Assembly: GCF_042686125.1 (NCBI RefSeq)
Contig: NZ_JBHUOV010000001.1
Coordinates: 434,001-498,000 of the forward strand
Length of the DNA stretch: 64,000 nucleotides
Direction: 5' to 3'
DNA from: Oceanihabitans iliipiscarium
GTDB lineage: Bacteria > Bacteroidota > Bacteroidia > Flavobacteriales > Flavobacteriaceae
In this document: positions 53,775 to 62,880 of the stretch, piece by piece
Position numbering within the stretch: the stretch's first letter is position 1
Layout of the letters: each line of letters begins with the position of its first letter
The notes under the pieces: generated by a model
Told to the model about the DNA's origin: nothing
The model's input: only the letters and a program-made list of their open reading frames with translations
Database searches by the model: none
Position numbers and translations under genes: made by a program

Positions 53775-54476
53775 TTAATCTCTTTGTCTTACTGTGCGTT
53801 GTTCTATTCTTTTCTCATAATGTGCACCCTGAAAAATGCGCTGTACAAATATCCCAGGAATATGAATTTGGTTTGGGTCTAGTGTACCAACAGGCACTAA
53901 TTCTTCAACCTCAGCTACAGTAATTTTAGCAGCACCACACATATTAGGGTTAAAATTTCTTGCTGTTCCTTTAAAAATTAAATTTCCAGCAGCATCTCCT
54001 TTCCAAGCTTTCACAAAAGCAAAATCGGCTTTAAAAGCATGTTCTAACACATACATTTTACCATTAAACTCTCTCGTTTCTTTACCTTCTGCGACTTCTG
54101 TTCCAAAACCAGCTGGTGTGTAAACTGCTGGAAATCCTGCTTGTGCTGCTCTACATCTTTCGGCCAAAGTTCCTTGTGGAATTAATTCAACATCTAACTC
54201 CCCAGATAACATTTGGCGTTCAAACTCTTCGTTTTCACCAACATAAGAAGACACCATTTTTTTGATTTGTCTTTGATGTAATAATAAGCCTAAACCAAAA
54301 TCATCTACTCCTGCATTATTAGAAATACAGGTTAGCCCTTTAATATTCATATTCACCAATTCAGCTATTGAGTTTTCGGCAATTCCTGAAAGCCCAAAGC
54401 CTCCAAACATAAAAGTCATATTATCTTGTACTCCTTGTAAAGCGTCTTGAACAGAATCTACTTTTTTACTAATCAT
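53775..54476 (-). CDS. scoA: 3-oxoacid CoA-transferase, subunit A
   Basis: 233 residues. Family motifs: TFMFGGFGLSGIAENSI, ISNNAGVDDFGLGLLL, TPAGFGTEVAEGKETREFNGK and AGNLIFKGTARNFNP. It is the first gene of the scoA-scoB pair. The region upstream has the near-consensus TATTTTTC on the minus strand. A terminator for the preceding minus-strand operon lies between it and the PBP gene. Confidence 0.95.
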   Translation of the reverse strand: MISKKVDSVQDALQGVQDNMTFMFGGFGLSGIAENSIAELVNMNIKGLTCISNNAGVDDFGLGLLLHQRQIKKMVSSYVGENEEFERQMLSGELDVELIPQGTLAERCRAAQAGFPAVYTPAGFGTEVAEGKETREFNGKMYVLEHAFKADFAFVKAWKGDAAGNLIFKGTARNFNPNMCGAAKITVAEVEELVPVGTLDPNQIHIPGIFVQRIFQGAHYEKRIEQRTVRQRD

Positions 54477-54511
54477 TTTTTATTGTTTTTCGTGACTGAA
54501 AAATACGAAAT

Positions 54512-54540
54512 AAAAAAGCCATTCTAAAAAGAATGGCTTT
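54512..54540 (-). terminator. Intrinsic terminator after the PBP1A gene
   Basis: AAAGCCATTCT pairs with AGAATGGCTTT around an AAAA loop; on the minus strand the stem is followed by a T-run. It ends the ricT-gldH-PBP unit. Confidence 0.85.
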
Positions 54541-54610
54541 GAAATTACATGTGACTTTTGTGATTTGTTTATTTATAAAAAGTTAAAGCTTTTTTTACTT
54601 TTTTAAAAAA

Positions 54611-56959
54611 CTAAAAATCTAATTCTTCAGGAGTATCTTCTTCTGGAAGACTTGAATTTGAATCTTGATCTGGTGTGTATTTAGAACAATCTACTTCAAT
54701 AGATAAGTCTTTTGGTTTCTTAAATTCTCCTTTAGAAATATTTAAGGTTTCATCTTCATAACAGCTACGCATATACATACCCCAAATTGGTAATGCCATT
54801 GCGCCTCCTTGTCCATATGTTATAGATGCAAAATGAGCTGCTCTATCTTCTGCGCCAACCCAGACACCAGTTACTAAGTTTGGAACCATTCCCATAAACC
54901 AACCATCACTTTGATTTTGAGTAGTTCCTGTTTTTCCTGCAATAGGGTTTTTAAATTCGTAAGGGTACCCTGTAACTATTTCTCTGTAATCTGCTCTATA
55001 AGCATCTGCACCTTTTGTTCTTAATCTAACTCCTGAACCAGATTGAGTTACTCCTTCCATAAGGTTTACAGTTACATAGGCAACTTCTTCGCTTAATACA
55101 TCGCGAGACTCTGGAGTAAATTGATATAATATTGTACCATTTTTGTCCTCAATATGTGTGACCATTACTGGTTTAGTATATACGCCTTGATTCGCAAATG
55201 TAGAATACGCGCCAACCATTTCATAAACGCTAACATCTGGAGTCCCTAAAGCAATAGAAGGAACTGGAAGTATTTCTGATTCAACGCCTAATTTCTTAAC
55301 TAAATCTACAACAGGTTGCGGACCAACCTTATCCATTAAACGGGCAGTAATCGTATTTACAGAATTAGCTAATGCATTTTTAAGTGTTTTAGTGCCTCCA
55401 TATTTATTGTCCGAATTCCTTGGTGTCCAAGGCTCTGGATTTCCATATTTATTGGCTTCAATAGTGATTTGTGTATTTGGCAATTCATCACAAGGTGAAA
55501 GATGTAATTGATCAATAGCTGTTGCATAAACAAACGGCTTAAATGTTGAACCCACTTGACGTTTTGCTTGTTTCACATGGTCATATTGAAAATGCTTATA
55601 ATTCATTCCTCCAACCCAAGCTTTTACATGACCTGTTTGCGGATCCATACTCATCATACCTGTTCGCAAAAACGATTTATAATAGCGCATAGAATCCATT
55701 GGTTTCATGATTGTGTCTATTTCATGTGCTTTACCATCTTTCCATGCAAACACGGTCATTTTTGTTGGCTTATCAAAAGAATCAATAATATCTTTATCTT
55801 TCTTTTTTAAATCATATTTCATGTGACGCCAACGTTCGCTTTGTTTCATTCCTCGATTCATTAAAGCTTCAATTTCATCTTTATCAAGCTCTAAAAAAGG
55901 TGCGGTTGGATTTCTTTTTGGTGTGTTTTGGTGAAAAAATTCAGCTTGTAATCTTGGCATGTGTTTCGCTACAGCGTCTTCAGCATATAATTGCATACGA
56001 GAATCTATAGTTGTGTACACTTTTAAACCATCGCTATTAATGTTATATTTTGTACCATCTGGCTTTCTATTCTTTTTATCATTCGTCCAATCTTTCATAA
56101 AAGCACGCAGATATTCTCTAAAATAGGTTGCTGTACCTTCCCTATGAGATTCAGGAGAATAGCGTAACCCTAAATCAAGTTTTTGAAGAGAATCTTTAAG
56201 TTTTTCATTTATATAACCATATTTTTCCATTTGAGCCAAAACCACATTTCTTCTGTTTTTTACTCCAATAGGGTTGCGCTCAGGTCTTGGATTGTATAAA
56301 GATGAATTTTTAAACATCCCGACCAACATGGCAGACTCTTTTAAATCTAGTGCCATTGGTTCTTTTCCAAAATAAATTCTAGATGCAGAACGAATACCAT
56401 CAGCATTATTTCCAAAATCATAGATATTAAAATACTGAGCAATTATCTCTTCTTTTGTGTATTGACGCTCAAGTTTTATGGCTATAATCCACTCTTTAGC
56501 TTTTTGTGTAATTCTACCTAAGGTGTTTTTTGAGCCCTCGCCGTGAAACAATTGTTTCGCTAATTGTTGTGAAATGGTACTTGCTCCTCCACCTTTTCCG
56601 AGTTTCACTATTGCTCTTAGAGTACCTCGAGCATCTATTCCAGAATGCGAATGGAAACGAGCATCTTCAGTTGCAATTAAAGCATCTACTAAATGTTGAG
56701 GGAGTTCTTCATAACCTACAGGTGTTCTATTGTCATTAAAATAAAATTTTCCTAATGTAACTCCATCTGAAGAAATGATTTCTGTAGCTAAATTGGTTTT
56801 AGGATTTTCTAGGATAGTATGATCAGGTAGTTCTCCAAAAACACCCCAAGATGCTAATAAAAAAAGAAGGATTACAGCTAAAAAACCACCAATGAATAAC
56901 TTCCAAAATAAACGAATATACTTTGTAAAGTCTTGTGTGTTATTTACTTTTTTTGCCAT
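54611..56959 (-). CDS. Bifunctional penicillin-binding protein 1A
   Basis: 782 residues. One membrane helix (FIGGFLAVILLFLLASWGVF, about 17-37). The glycosyltransferase domain has EDARFHSHSGIDARG with the catalytic glutamate and GGGASTISQQLAKQLFH. The transpeptidase domain has the nucleophile S-x-x-K in VGSTFKPFVYATA, the SVN triad in LANSVNTITAR, and KTGTTQNQSDGWF. It polymerises and cross-links peptidoglycan. It follows gldH by 67 bases and is probably transcribed with it. Confidence 0.95.
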   Translation of the reverse strand: MAKKVNNTQDFTKYIRLFWKLFIGGFLAVILLFLLASWGVFGELPDHTILENPKTNLATEIISSDGVTLGKFYFNDNRTPVGYEELPQHLVDALIATEDARFHSHSGIDARGTLRAIVKLGKGGGASTISQQLAKQLFHGEGSKNTLGRITQKAKEWIIAIKLERQYTKEEIIAQYFNIYDFGNNADGIRSASRIYFGKEPMALDLKESAMLVGMFKNSSLYNPRPERNPIGVKNRRNVVLAQMEKYGYINEKLKDSLQKLDLGLRYSPESHREGTATYFREYLRAFMKDWTNDKKNRKPDGTKYNINSDGLKVYTTIDSRMQLYAEDAVAKHMPRLQAEFFHQNTPKRNPTAPFLELDKDEIEALMNRGMKQSERWRHMKYDLKKKDKDIIDSFDKPTKMTVFAWKDGKAHEIDTIMKPMDSMRYYKSFLRTGMMSMDPQTGHVKAWVGGMNYKHFQYDHVKQAKRQVGSTFKPFVYATAIDQLHLSPCDELPNTQITIEANKYGNPEPWTPRNSDNKYGGTKTLKNALANSVNTITARLMDKVGPQPVVDLVKKLGVESEILPVPSIALGTPDVSVYEMVGAYSTFANQGVYTKPVMVTHIEDKNGTILYQFTPESRDVLSEEVAYVTVNLMEGVTQSGSGVRLRTKGADAYRADYREIVTGYPYEFKNPIAGKTGTTQNQSDGWFMGMVPNLVTGVWVGAEDRAAHFASITYGQGGAMALPIWGMYMRSCYEDETLNISKGEFKKPKDLSIEVDCSKYTPDQDSNSSLPEEDTPEELDF

Positions 56960-57026
56960 GTACTATAGTTCTTAAATACTTTTCGATACCATTCTAACTT
57001 TTAATTAGAACCACTCAAAGTGATAT

Positions 57027-57521
57027 TTATTTAGTGTTTTGTAATTTCTCTACTCTAAAACCAACATCTGTTATGCCTTTAAGCTCTTTTACACCATTAA
57101 CTTTACCGCTTTCACGCATAGCATGTTGAATATTGACTGTATATTCACCAGATTCATTAAAAGTAAAATTTTCTTTATACCATAGTTTGTTTTCTTTAAT
57201 ACTAGAATATCCAGTGCCTAAAAACTCACCATTAGGTTTTGCCATTTTATATAATAATGTGTCCTTAATCGTTTTGCCATGTGGAAAATTTAACTCCACA
57301 ATTAAATACAAGTTACTGTATCTGTATTCATTATTGTTTCTCAAGTTAACAAACAAATTATAAGCGTTTAAAGTATCTGGTGGTTGTACTTTAAATTCGA
57401 TTACTGAGTCTTTACCCCAAGAATTTTGTATGCTTTGATATTGATCAAAAAGGCCATTAGAGTCGCATGATGTCAACAGAAAAAAAGAAAAGAAAAATAA
57501 TAACCAAATACTATTTCGCAT
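57027..57521 (-). CDS. gldH: Gliding-motility lipoprotein GldH
   Basis: 164 residues from the ATG at 57521, which starts a signal with the lipobox LLTSCDSN. The remainder has NLFVNLRNNNEYRYSNLYLIVE, FPHGKTIKDTLLYKMAKPNGEFLG and the ending GITDVGFRVEK, all typical of GldH. GldH is needed for gliding and is linked to T9SS function in Flavobacterium. It overlaps ricT by 11 bp. Confidence 0.9.
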   Translation of the reverse strand: MRNSIWLLFFFSFFLLTSCDSNGLFDQYQSIQNSWGKDSVIEFKVQPPDTLNAYNLFVNLRNNNEYRYSNLYLIVELNFPHGKTIKDTLLYKMAKPNGEFLGTGYSSIKENKLWYKENFTFNESGEYTVNIQHAMRESGKVNGVKELKGITDVGFRVEKLQNTK

Positions 57522-58683
57522 TGTTTTTTTTGTTTTGAGGTTTCTTTCTTCTTTTATTCCTTCTATTATTTTTACGTTTAGTATTGCCTTTTGGACTATC
57601 AAAGCGTGTTAAACTATCTTGACCAACAACGTTTTCAAACTCTGTTTTAGTATCTTCTATTAGGTCTTGCGCATATTCTTCAAGGCTCGCTATTTTTTCT
57701 TTTTTCTTGTTAAGAGCAATAATTTCATTGGCTTGATCTTTAGTAATCTTATGCCAATTCATCCATTCGCCTTCATAAGCATACCATAAGTGTCCTTTAA
57801 AAATATCCGTTTTTTGACAAACTGCTGTACCTTTCTTTGTGTATAATTTAATTTCAGGCTTTGGTATTTCTCTTAAAGCATCTAAATAGCTGTCTAATTC
57901 ATAATTTAAACAACATTTAAGTTTTCCGCATTGTCCTGCTAATTTTTGTGGATTTAAAGATAATTGCTGATAACGCGCAGCAGATGTACTAACAGAACGG
58001 AAATCTGTTAACCATGTAGAACAACACAACTCACGACCACATGACCCTATACCTCCAAGTCTTGCAGCTTCTTGACGAAACCCAACTTGTTTCATTTCAA
58101 TTCTGGTTCTAAATTCTCTTGCAAAGAGTTTAATTAACTCTCTAAAATCTACGCGTTCTTCGGCGGTATAATAAAACGTAGCCTTACTTGCATCACCTTG
58201 AAATTCTATATCAGAAATTTTCATTTGCAATTTTAAGTCTATCGCAAGCTGACGAGCCTTTACTTTCATAGGCTCTTCTTTATCACGAGCACTAGACCAA
58301 ATATCGATATCTTTTTGTGATGCTTTTCTATAAATTTTCATGAAGTCTTCAGTGTCTTCAGAAATCTTTTTCCGCTTCATTTGTACTCTTACTAATTCTC
58401 CTGTAAGCGTCACCATTCCTACATCATGTCCAGATTGTGCTTGAGTTGCAACAACATCTCCAATAGCAAGTGTTAAATTTTCGGTATTTTTATAGTAGTC
58501 TTTCCTTCCGTTTTTAAAGCGAACTTCTACCCAATTAAATGGTTTTTCGCCATTAGGAAGCGACATGTTGGCTAGCCAATCAAACACAGTATGCTTATTA
58601 CAGCTATCTGTTCCGCAAGTTCCATTATTTTTACAGCCTTTTGGTTGACCATCTTTTCCTGTTGAGCACGTGCCACAAGCCAT
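57511..58683 (-). CDS. ricT: RicT/PSP1-domain protein
   Basis: 390 residues. The N-terminus is Cys-rich (MACGTCSTGKDG, GCKNNGTC). The PSP1 domain has WVEVRFKNGRKDYYKN, RMEMKQVGFRQEAARLGGIG, then SCGRELCCSTWL and QCGKLKCCLNYEL, the cysteines that in RicT help bind iron-sulfur clusters. A charged tail (KRKNNRRNKRRKK) ends it. In Bacillus RicT works with RicA and RicF in RNA processing; in Bacteroidota its role is less clear. It leads the ricT-gldH-PBP unit. Confidence 0.88.
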   Translation of the reverse strand: MACGTCSTGKDGQPKGCKNNGTCGTDSCNKHTVFDWLANMSLPNGEKPFNWVEVRFKNGRKDYYKNTENLTLAIGDVVATQAQSGHDVGMVTLTGELVRVQMKRKKISEDTEDFMKIYRKASQKDIDIWSSARDKEEPMKVKARQLAIDLKLQMKISDIEFQGDASKATFYYTAEERVDFRELIKLFAREFRTRIEMKQVGFRQEAARLGGIGSCGRELCCSTWLTDFRSVSTSAARYQQLSLNPQKLAGQCGKLKCCLNYELDSYLDALREIPKPEIKLYTKKGTAVCQKTDIFKGHLWYAYEGEWMNWHKITKDQANEIIALNKKKEKIASLEEYAQDLIEDTKTEFENVVGQDSLTRFDSPKGNTKRKNNRRNKRRKKPQNKKNNAK

Positions 58684-58958
58684 AAATTTATATATATTGA
58701 TTCTTAAACCTAATATAGATTCAAGAAGATGATTAGTAATGAATTCTAAAGTGTAAAGATAAGATTATTTATTAAGTTAAAAACACCTCACTTTAAGCTA
58801 TATTAAAAAAAATATGTATATTTCAATCATCTTATTATCAATTCATTACATATTTAATCATGCTCTTTTGTCACACAATAAATAGAAATCGAAATGTTTT
58901 AAATCATATTTTGAATGAGTTTAGGATGCTATAGAAATTAACTTAATACTTCACTATT
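58684..58958. other. Divergent gap between ricT and the M23 peptidase gene
   Basis: About 275 AT-rich bases. On the minus strand TATCTTTA near 58757 is one base off the -7 consensus and might drive ricT. No exact TAnnTTTG was found for the plus-strand gene. Nothing else is recognisable. Confidence 0.35.
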
Positions 58959-60359
58959 ATGAAATTAAAATTTACACTTTTAATTGTATGCCTATGTTTT
59001 CATCACTTATATGCTCAAGATAAAAATCATGGGTTTGGTGGTGGTGAATACATCTTCAACCAAACAAAAACGCCTTGCTTAACTTCTGAACAAAGAGAAC
59101 GTATTAAAGGGCAGTTACAGGAACATATAGAATTATTAAAACTTGAAAACAAACTGGCCTATTCTGTATCTGCTAGGAATGGTGGACATGTCTTATTTGA
59201 TTGGCCAATTCAACAAGCTGCAGGTTTTAATTATAACGACACTTGGGCCATTTCTGGATATGTTGATCATAATTCAAGCTTCCCGAACGCACTAACTGAT
59301 TATAACTGCGGTACGATTACCTACGATACAGCTTCTGGGTATAATCATCAAGGGGTTGATGTCTATTTGTGGCCTTTTAGTTGGAAACAAATGGATGACA
59401 TGCAGACCGAAATTACTGCAGCTGCGGCTGGGCAAATTATTGCTAAAGGTGATGGCCAATTTGATAGAAGTTGTGATTTTAACAGTAATGTATGGAATGC
59501 TGTCTATATTCAACACAGCGATGGTAGTATTGCATGGTATGGACATATGAAAAATGGCTCTGTAACTACAAAAGATGTTGGTGAAATGGTAGTTCAAGGT
59601 GAGGTACTGGGAACTGTTGGTAGCTCAGGGAATTCAACTGGACCTCATTTACATTTTGAAGTTTATACTGATGACAGTTATACACAATTAATCGATCCTT
59701 ATTATGGCAGTTGTAATAGCTTAAACGGAGACTCATGGTGGCAGTCTCAACTACCTTATAGCAATCCTAATATTAATGCTGCGCTAACCCATTCAGATAA
59801 TCCTATTGTTTTTCCTACTTGCCCAACAGCTGAAACCACTTATGAAAGCAATACTTTTGAACTAGGTGATACTATTTATTTAACGGCCTTTTTAAGAGAT
59901 CAAATTGAAAACACAAGTTTAAATGTTAAAATTATTAGGCCTAATGATTCTTGGTTCTTCAATTCTACTTTTAATACTTCAACGACTAGCTCATCTTGGT
60001 ACTATTATTGGTTTTTTAATAGTTTTGATATGGAAGGGGAATGGAAATGGGAAGTGACTTATGAAGGACAAACCCTTACTCACTTTTTTACCATAGGTAC
60101 GTTGAGTATCGATGAGAATGAATTAAATACAATTTCTGTTTATCCCAACCCAACCAAAGATTTTGTAAACATTACATCAAAGCATACGATAGTAAAAGCT
60201 AGACTTTTTGATATTCAAGGGAAGACTATTCAAACTATTAGCAATACTACAAGTGGCATAAAAAAAGTGAATTTAGACCAGTTATCTCATGGGATGTACT
60301 TCTTAACCCTAGAAGGCGATTCTAATCAGCAGAAGACAATTAAAATCATTAAAGAATAA
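58959..60359 (+). CDS. Secreted M23 peptidase with T9SS type A sorting domain
   Basis: 466 residues. Signal peptide FTLLIVCLCFHHLYAQ. The M23 domain has the zinc motif NHQGVDVYLWPF, IAWYGHMKNGSV and GSSGNSTGPHLHFEVY (H-x-H). A beta-rich region follows, then the sorting domain VYPNPTKDFVNITSK ending KTIKIIKE. M23 enzymes cut peptidoglycan peptides or glycine-rich proteins; the T9SS signal places it outside the cell, so it may attack other bacteria or matrix proteins. Confidence 0.92.
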   Translation: MKLKFTLLIVCLCFHHLYAQDKNHGFGGGEYIFNQTKTPCLTSEQRERIKGQLQEHIELLKLENKLAYSVSARNGGHVLFDWPIQQAAGFNYNDTWAISGYVDHNSSFPNALTDYNCGTITYDTASGYNHQGVDVYLWPFSWKQMDDMQTEITAAAAGQIIAKGDGQFDRSCDFNSNVWNAVYIQHSDGSIAWYGHMKNGSVTTKDVGEMVVQGEVLGTVGSSGNSTGPHLHFEVYTDDSYTQLIDPYYGSCNSLNGDSWWQSQLPYSNPNINAALTHSDNPIVFPTCPTAETTYESNTFELGDTIYLTAFLRDQIENTSLNVKIIRPNDSWFFNSTFNTSTTSSSWYYYWFFNSFDMEGEWKWEVTYEGQTLTHFFTIGTLSIDENELNTISVYPNPTKDFVNITSKHTIVKARLFDIQGKTIQTISNTTSGIKKVNLDQLSHGMYFLTLEGDSNQQKTIKIIKE

Positions 60360-60364
60360 AATCT

Positions 60365-61369
60365 CTAATTGAATTCAACCTCATAATTTAATCGATTAGA
60401 AAGGGATTTGAGCGCTTTTTCAGATTTAAAGATATTAGAAAATAATTGATTGCCCCAACGGATTTTTTTGGAATAGGAATTAAAGGTTTCTGCTTTCCAA
60501 TCGAAGCCTTCTTTCCAAAATTTGTTGGGTGAGACATAACAAAATGTATAATCGAAAATTAAGCTAGAATTATTTATTTGGGATTTTTGGGGGATTTCAT
60601 CTGAAGCTAAAAGCGTGATATTATTGGCTTTACAATTCTGTTTAATTTGCTCAATAATTTTTGGGTAATCTGCTCTTAACGCTTCTAAATCAAAATCATT
60701 ATACTCTGTATTGCCTATCTTTTGAATAGGTCGAATTTGTAATAAGTCGAAACTCTCCCCATTAAAATGATTAAAGAGTTCTGTGAGTTCATAAAAATTA
60801 TCTTTATTAAACGTATAATTAATTCTCACCTTAAACTTATACTTACTTTTCAATTTTTGAAAGGCATTAAACGCTTTGTGAAATTTTTCATAACTGGCTT
60901 TTTTCATAAAACCCTCATAGCTTTCTTTAGTGACGCCATGCAATGAAATAGTAAATTCATTTAACCCCGCTTTTAAAAGTGCTTCAATATTTTCTTCATG
61001 TAATAAATTAGCATTTGTAGTTAACGAAATATAAGGCACTTTGTATTGTTTCCCAAGCGCAACAATTGCTGGTAAATTTTTATACAAAGTGGGCTCAGTA
61101 CCACAGCCAATCTGTAATTTTAATGCACGACTAAAAATAGTTTTAGCCACTTGATTAAGTTCCTCTGGCTTAAATTGTCCTTTCAAGGTTTTTACATAAT
61201 CAGCATCGGTAAAATAGCACATCTTACAACGTAAGTTACAGGCCATTACAGGATCTAAATTCACTGCTAAATACCGCTTGTTAAATGTATGAAGTAGCCA
61301 AAGTCCGAAGAATTTAATTCTGTGGCTTTTAATCTTTCGATTTAACTGCAATAATTTGTAAATATTCAT
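60365..61369 (-). CDS. Radical SAM protein without SPASM domain
   Basis: 334 residues. The cluster motif C-x3-C-x2-C is Cys44, Cys48, Cys51 in VMACNLRCKMCYF. Other motifs: LQIGCGTEPTLYKNLP, ISLTTNANLLHEENIEALL and EFTISLHGVTKESYEGF, as in the peptide and tRNA-modifying radical SAM enzymes. The C-terminal ~90 residues lack the cysteine set of a SPASM domain. It starts on the base after the trhO stop, so the two are co-transcribed. The reaction is unknown. Confidence 0.85.
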   Translation of the reverse strand: MNIYKLLQLNRKIKSHRIKFFGLWLLHTFNKRYLAVNLDPVMACNLRCKMCYFTDADYVKTLKGQFKPEELNQVAKTIFSRALKLQIGCGTEPTLYKNLPAIVALGKQYKVPYISLTTNANLLHEENIEALLKAGLNEFTISLHGVTKESYEGFMKKASYEKFHKAFNAFQKLKSKYKFKVRINYTFNKDNFYELTELFNHFNGESFDLLQIRPIQKIGNTEYNDFDLEALRADYPKIIEQIKQNCKANNITLLASDEIPQKSQINNSSLIFDYTFCYVSPNKFWKEGFDWKAETFNSYSKKIRWGNQLFSNIFKSEKALKSLSNRLNYEVEFN

Positions 61370-62440
61370 TTACTTCTTTTTGGCTAAGGTATCAAAAATG
61401 TTTCTTAGGTCTTTTTTGTAGGGTAAATGGTCTGCTCTTCCTTTTTTAAAAATATCATTACTATTGCCTTGTCCTTTTCGGAGTTGTTTTTGCTCTTCAA
61501 AAGGAAGCGCATGAATCTCTTGACAAGTAGAAGAACAACAATTATTCATCTCTTCTTTACAAGCATCACATTGAATAAATAATAAGTGACAGGCATCGTT
61601 TGCACAATTAGTGTGTACATCAAAAGGAGCACCACATTGATGGCATTGTGCTATAACATCATCACTAATTTTCTCTGCTCTTCTATCATCAAACACAAAG
61701 TTTTTTCCAATAAATTTATTTTCTAAGCTTTTATCATTTACTTGACGCGTGTATTCGATAATGCCGCCTTCAAGTTGATATACATTTTTAAAGCCTTTAT
61801 GTTTAAAATAGGCACTTGCTTTTTCACAACGAATTCCTCCAGTACAATACATAACTAGATTTTTATCTTCTTTATGCGCTTTAAGATCGTCTTCAATAAT
61901 ATCTAAAGACTCTCTAAACGTATCTACATCTGGAGTTACTGCATTCTTAAAATGACCTATTTCACTTTCGTAGTGATTTCTCATGTCAACTAAAACCGTA
62001 TTCTCATCTTCAATCAGTTTGTTGAATTGTTCTGCACCTACGTGAATCCCTTTATTTCGAACATCAAAAGTATCATCATTCAAACCGTCTGCGACAATCT
62101 TTTGGCGAACTTTTACTTTCAATTTTAAAAACGACATATTATCTTGCTCAATAGCAATATTTAGTCGAATATCTTTTAAGAAATCTATCGTATCTAAGTG
62201 GTTTTTAAAGGTTTCAAATTGATCCGCTGGAAGAGAGAGTTGACCATTAATTCCTTCATGAGCGACATATATTCTACCCAGAACATCTATTGCATTCCAA
62301 GTTAAAAACAAGTGGTCTCTAAACTCTTGAGGGTTTTCAATTTTTGCGTACTGATAGAAAGAAAGTGTTAATCGGTCTTTTCCTGCCTTTTCGATTAATG
62401 CTGCTCTTTCCTTAGCACTTAAGGTATTGTACAGTTGCAT
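61370..62440 (-). CDS. trhO: tRNA uridine(34) hydroxylase / rhodanese family protein TrhO
   Basis: 356 residues. An N-terminal ferredoxin-like part with HEGINGQLSLPADQF, then a rhodanese domain with LVDMRNHYESEIGHF and the catalytic Cys199 in VMYCTGGIRCEKASAY. The C-terminus is Cys-rich (CHQCGAPFDVHTNC, CDACKEEMNNCCSSTC). TrhO makes 5-hydroxyuridine at the wobble base of some tRNAs using oxygen. It leads a two-gene unit with the radical SAM gene and has its own consensus promoter. Confidence 0.92.
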   Translation of the reverse strand: MQLYNTLSAKERAALIEKAGKDRLTLSFYQYAKIENPQEFRDHLFLTWNAIDVLGRIYVAHEGINGQLSLPADQFETFKNHLDTIDFLKDIRLNIAIEQDNMSFLKLKVKVRQKIVADGLNDDTFDVRNKGIHVGAEQFNKLIEDENTVLVDMRNHYESEIGHFKNAVTPDVDTFRESLDIIEDDLKAHKEDKNLVMYCTGGIRCEKASAYFKHKGFKNVYQLEGGIIEYTRQVNDKSLENKFIGKNFVFDDRRAEKISDDVIAQCHQCGAPFDVHTNCANDACHLLFIQCDACKEEMNNCCSSTCQEIHALPFEEQKQLRKGQGNSNDIFKKGRADHLPYKKDLRNIFDTLAKKK

Positions 62441-62476
62441 GCTATACTAATTTTAAGGTTAAAGAATAAATTTTTG

Positions 62477-62484
62477 CAAATATA
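62477..62484 (-). promoter_or_regulatory. -7 element of the trhO promoter
   Basis: The minus strand reads TATATTTG, a perfect TAnnTTTG match followed by CAAA. The leader is about 30 bases to the ATG at 62440. Confidence 0.65.
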
Positions 62485-62512
62485 ACACTTTTAAGTGAGT
62501 TACGATTTAGTA

Positions 62513-62548
62513 TAAAAAAAAGCACTTTAGACTTTCTAAAGTGCTTTT
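62513..62548 (-). terminator. Strong intrinsic terminator between the small peptide gene and trhO
   Basis: A 14-bp perfect stem, AAAAGCACTTTAGA (62518-62531) with TCTAAAGTGCTTTT (62535-62548), 3-base loop, followed on the minus strand by a T-run. It lies 60 bases downstream of the peptide stop and just upstream of the trhO promoter, so the two are separate transcripts. Confidence 0.9.
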
Positions 62549-62608
62549 AATAGACTAACTCGTTATTAATATTTTTTAATTATTTAAAATTTCAAAATAT
62601 TTTACGAG

Positions 62609-62695
62609 TTAACCTCCATCGGCTTTACAATTGCTGTTTACAAATACTGCAACTGAAACGCCTAATGCTTTAATAGATTTTTTAAAAAATTTCAT
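62609..62695 (-). CDS. Small cationic peptide, 28 residues, one cysteine
   Basis: A short ATG frame encoding a basic start (MKFFKKSIKALG), a hydrophobic middle (VSVAVFVN) and the end SNCKADGG. The frame is supported by a strong terminator 60 bases downstream and a near-consensus promoter (TACTTTTTG on the minus strand, 62792-62800) upstream, with no other gene in between. The shape suggests a membrane-active or precursor peptide, or a very short exported peptide. No family was recognised. Direction and closeness to a radical SAM gene invite, but do not prove, a modified-peptide idea. Confidence 0.6.
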   Translation of the reverse strand: MKFFKKSIKALGVSVAVFVNSNCKADGG

Positions 62696-62791
62696 AGCTT
62701 CTACACCTTTAATGTTAAACTAATCGTTGTTTAAAAGCGAGTTAATAATTCTTTTTCATAGCTAAAATTTCCCCACTTTATATAGTAGATG

Positions 62792-62800
62792 CAAAAAGTA
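62792..62800 (-). promoter_or_regulatory. Near-consensus promoter of the small peptide gene
   Basis: The minus strand reads TACTTTTTG, one base longer than TAnnTTTG, followed by CATC. The leader to the ATG at 62695 would be about 90 bases and contains a tiny ATG frame (MKKNY). Confidence 0.45.
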
Positions 62801-62821
62801 CGAAAAGGTTGCGTCAGAAAA

Positions 62822-62852
62822 TTGTAATATGCTAAAAGAAATGTTATTTTAG
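62822..62852 (+). promoter_or_regulatory. recA promoter candidate
   Basis: TTG (62822-62824) is 20 bases ahead of TATTTTAG (62845-62852), one base off TAnnTTTG, with CATC following. The leader would be about 22 bases. No obvious LexA-type box was noticed. Confidence 0.45.
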
Positions 62853-62880
62853 CATCTCTTACACGAATAAATTTATACAA

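Noticed and set aside
62609..62695. Calling the small peptide a RiPP precursor
   Set aside because: No leader-core layout, a terminator separates it from the radical SAM gene, and that enzyme lacks a SPASM domain and has a closer partner in trhO.
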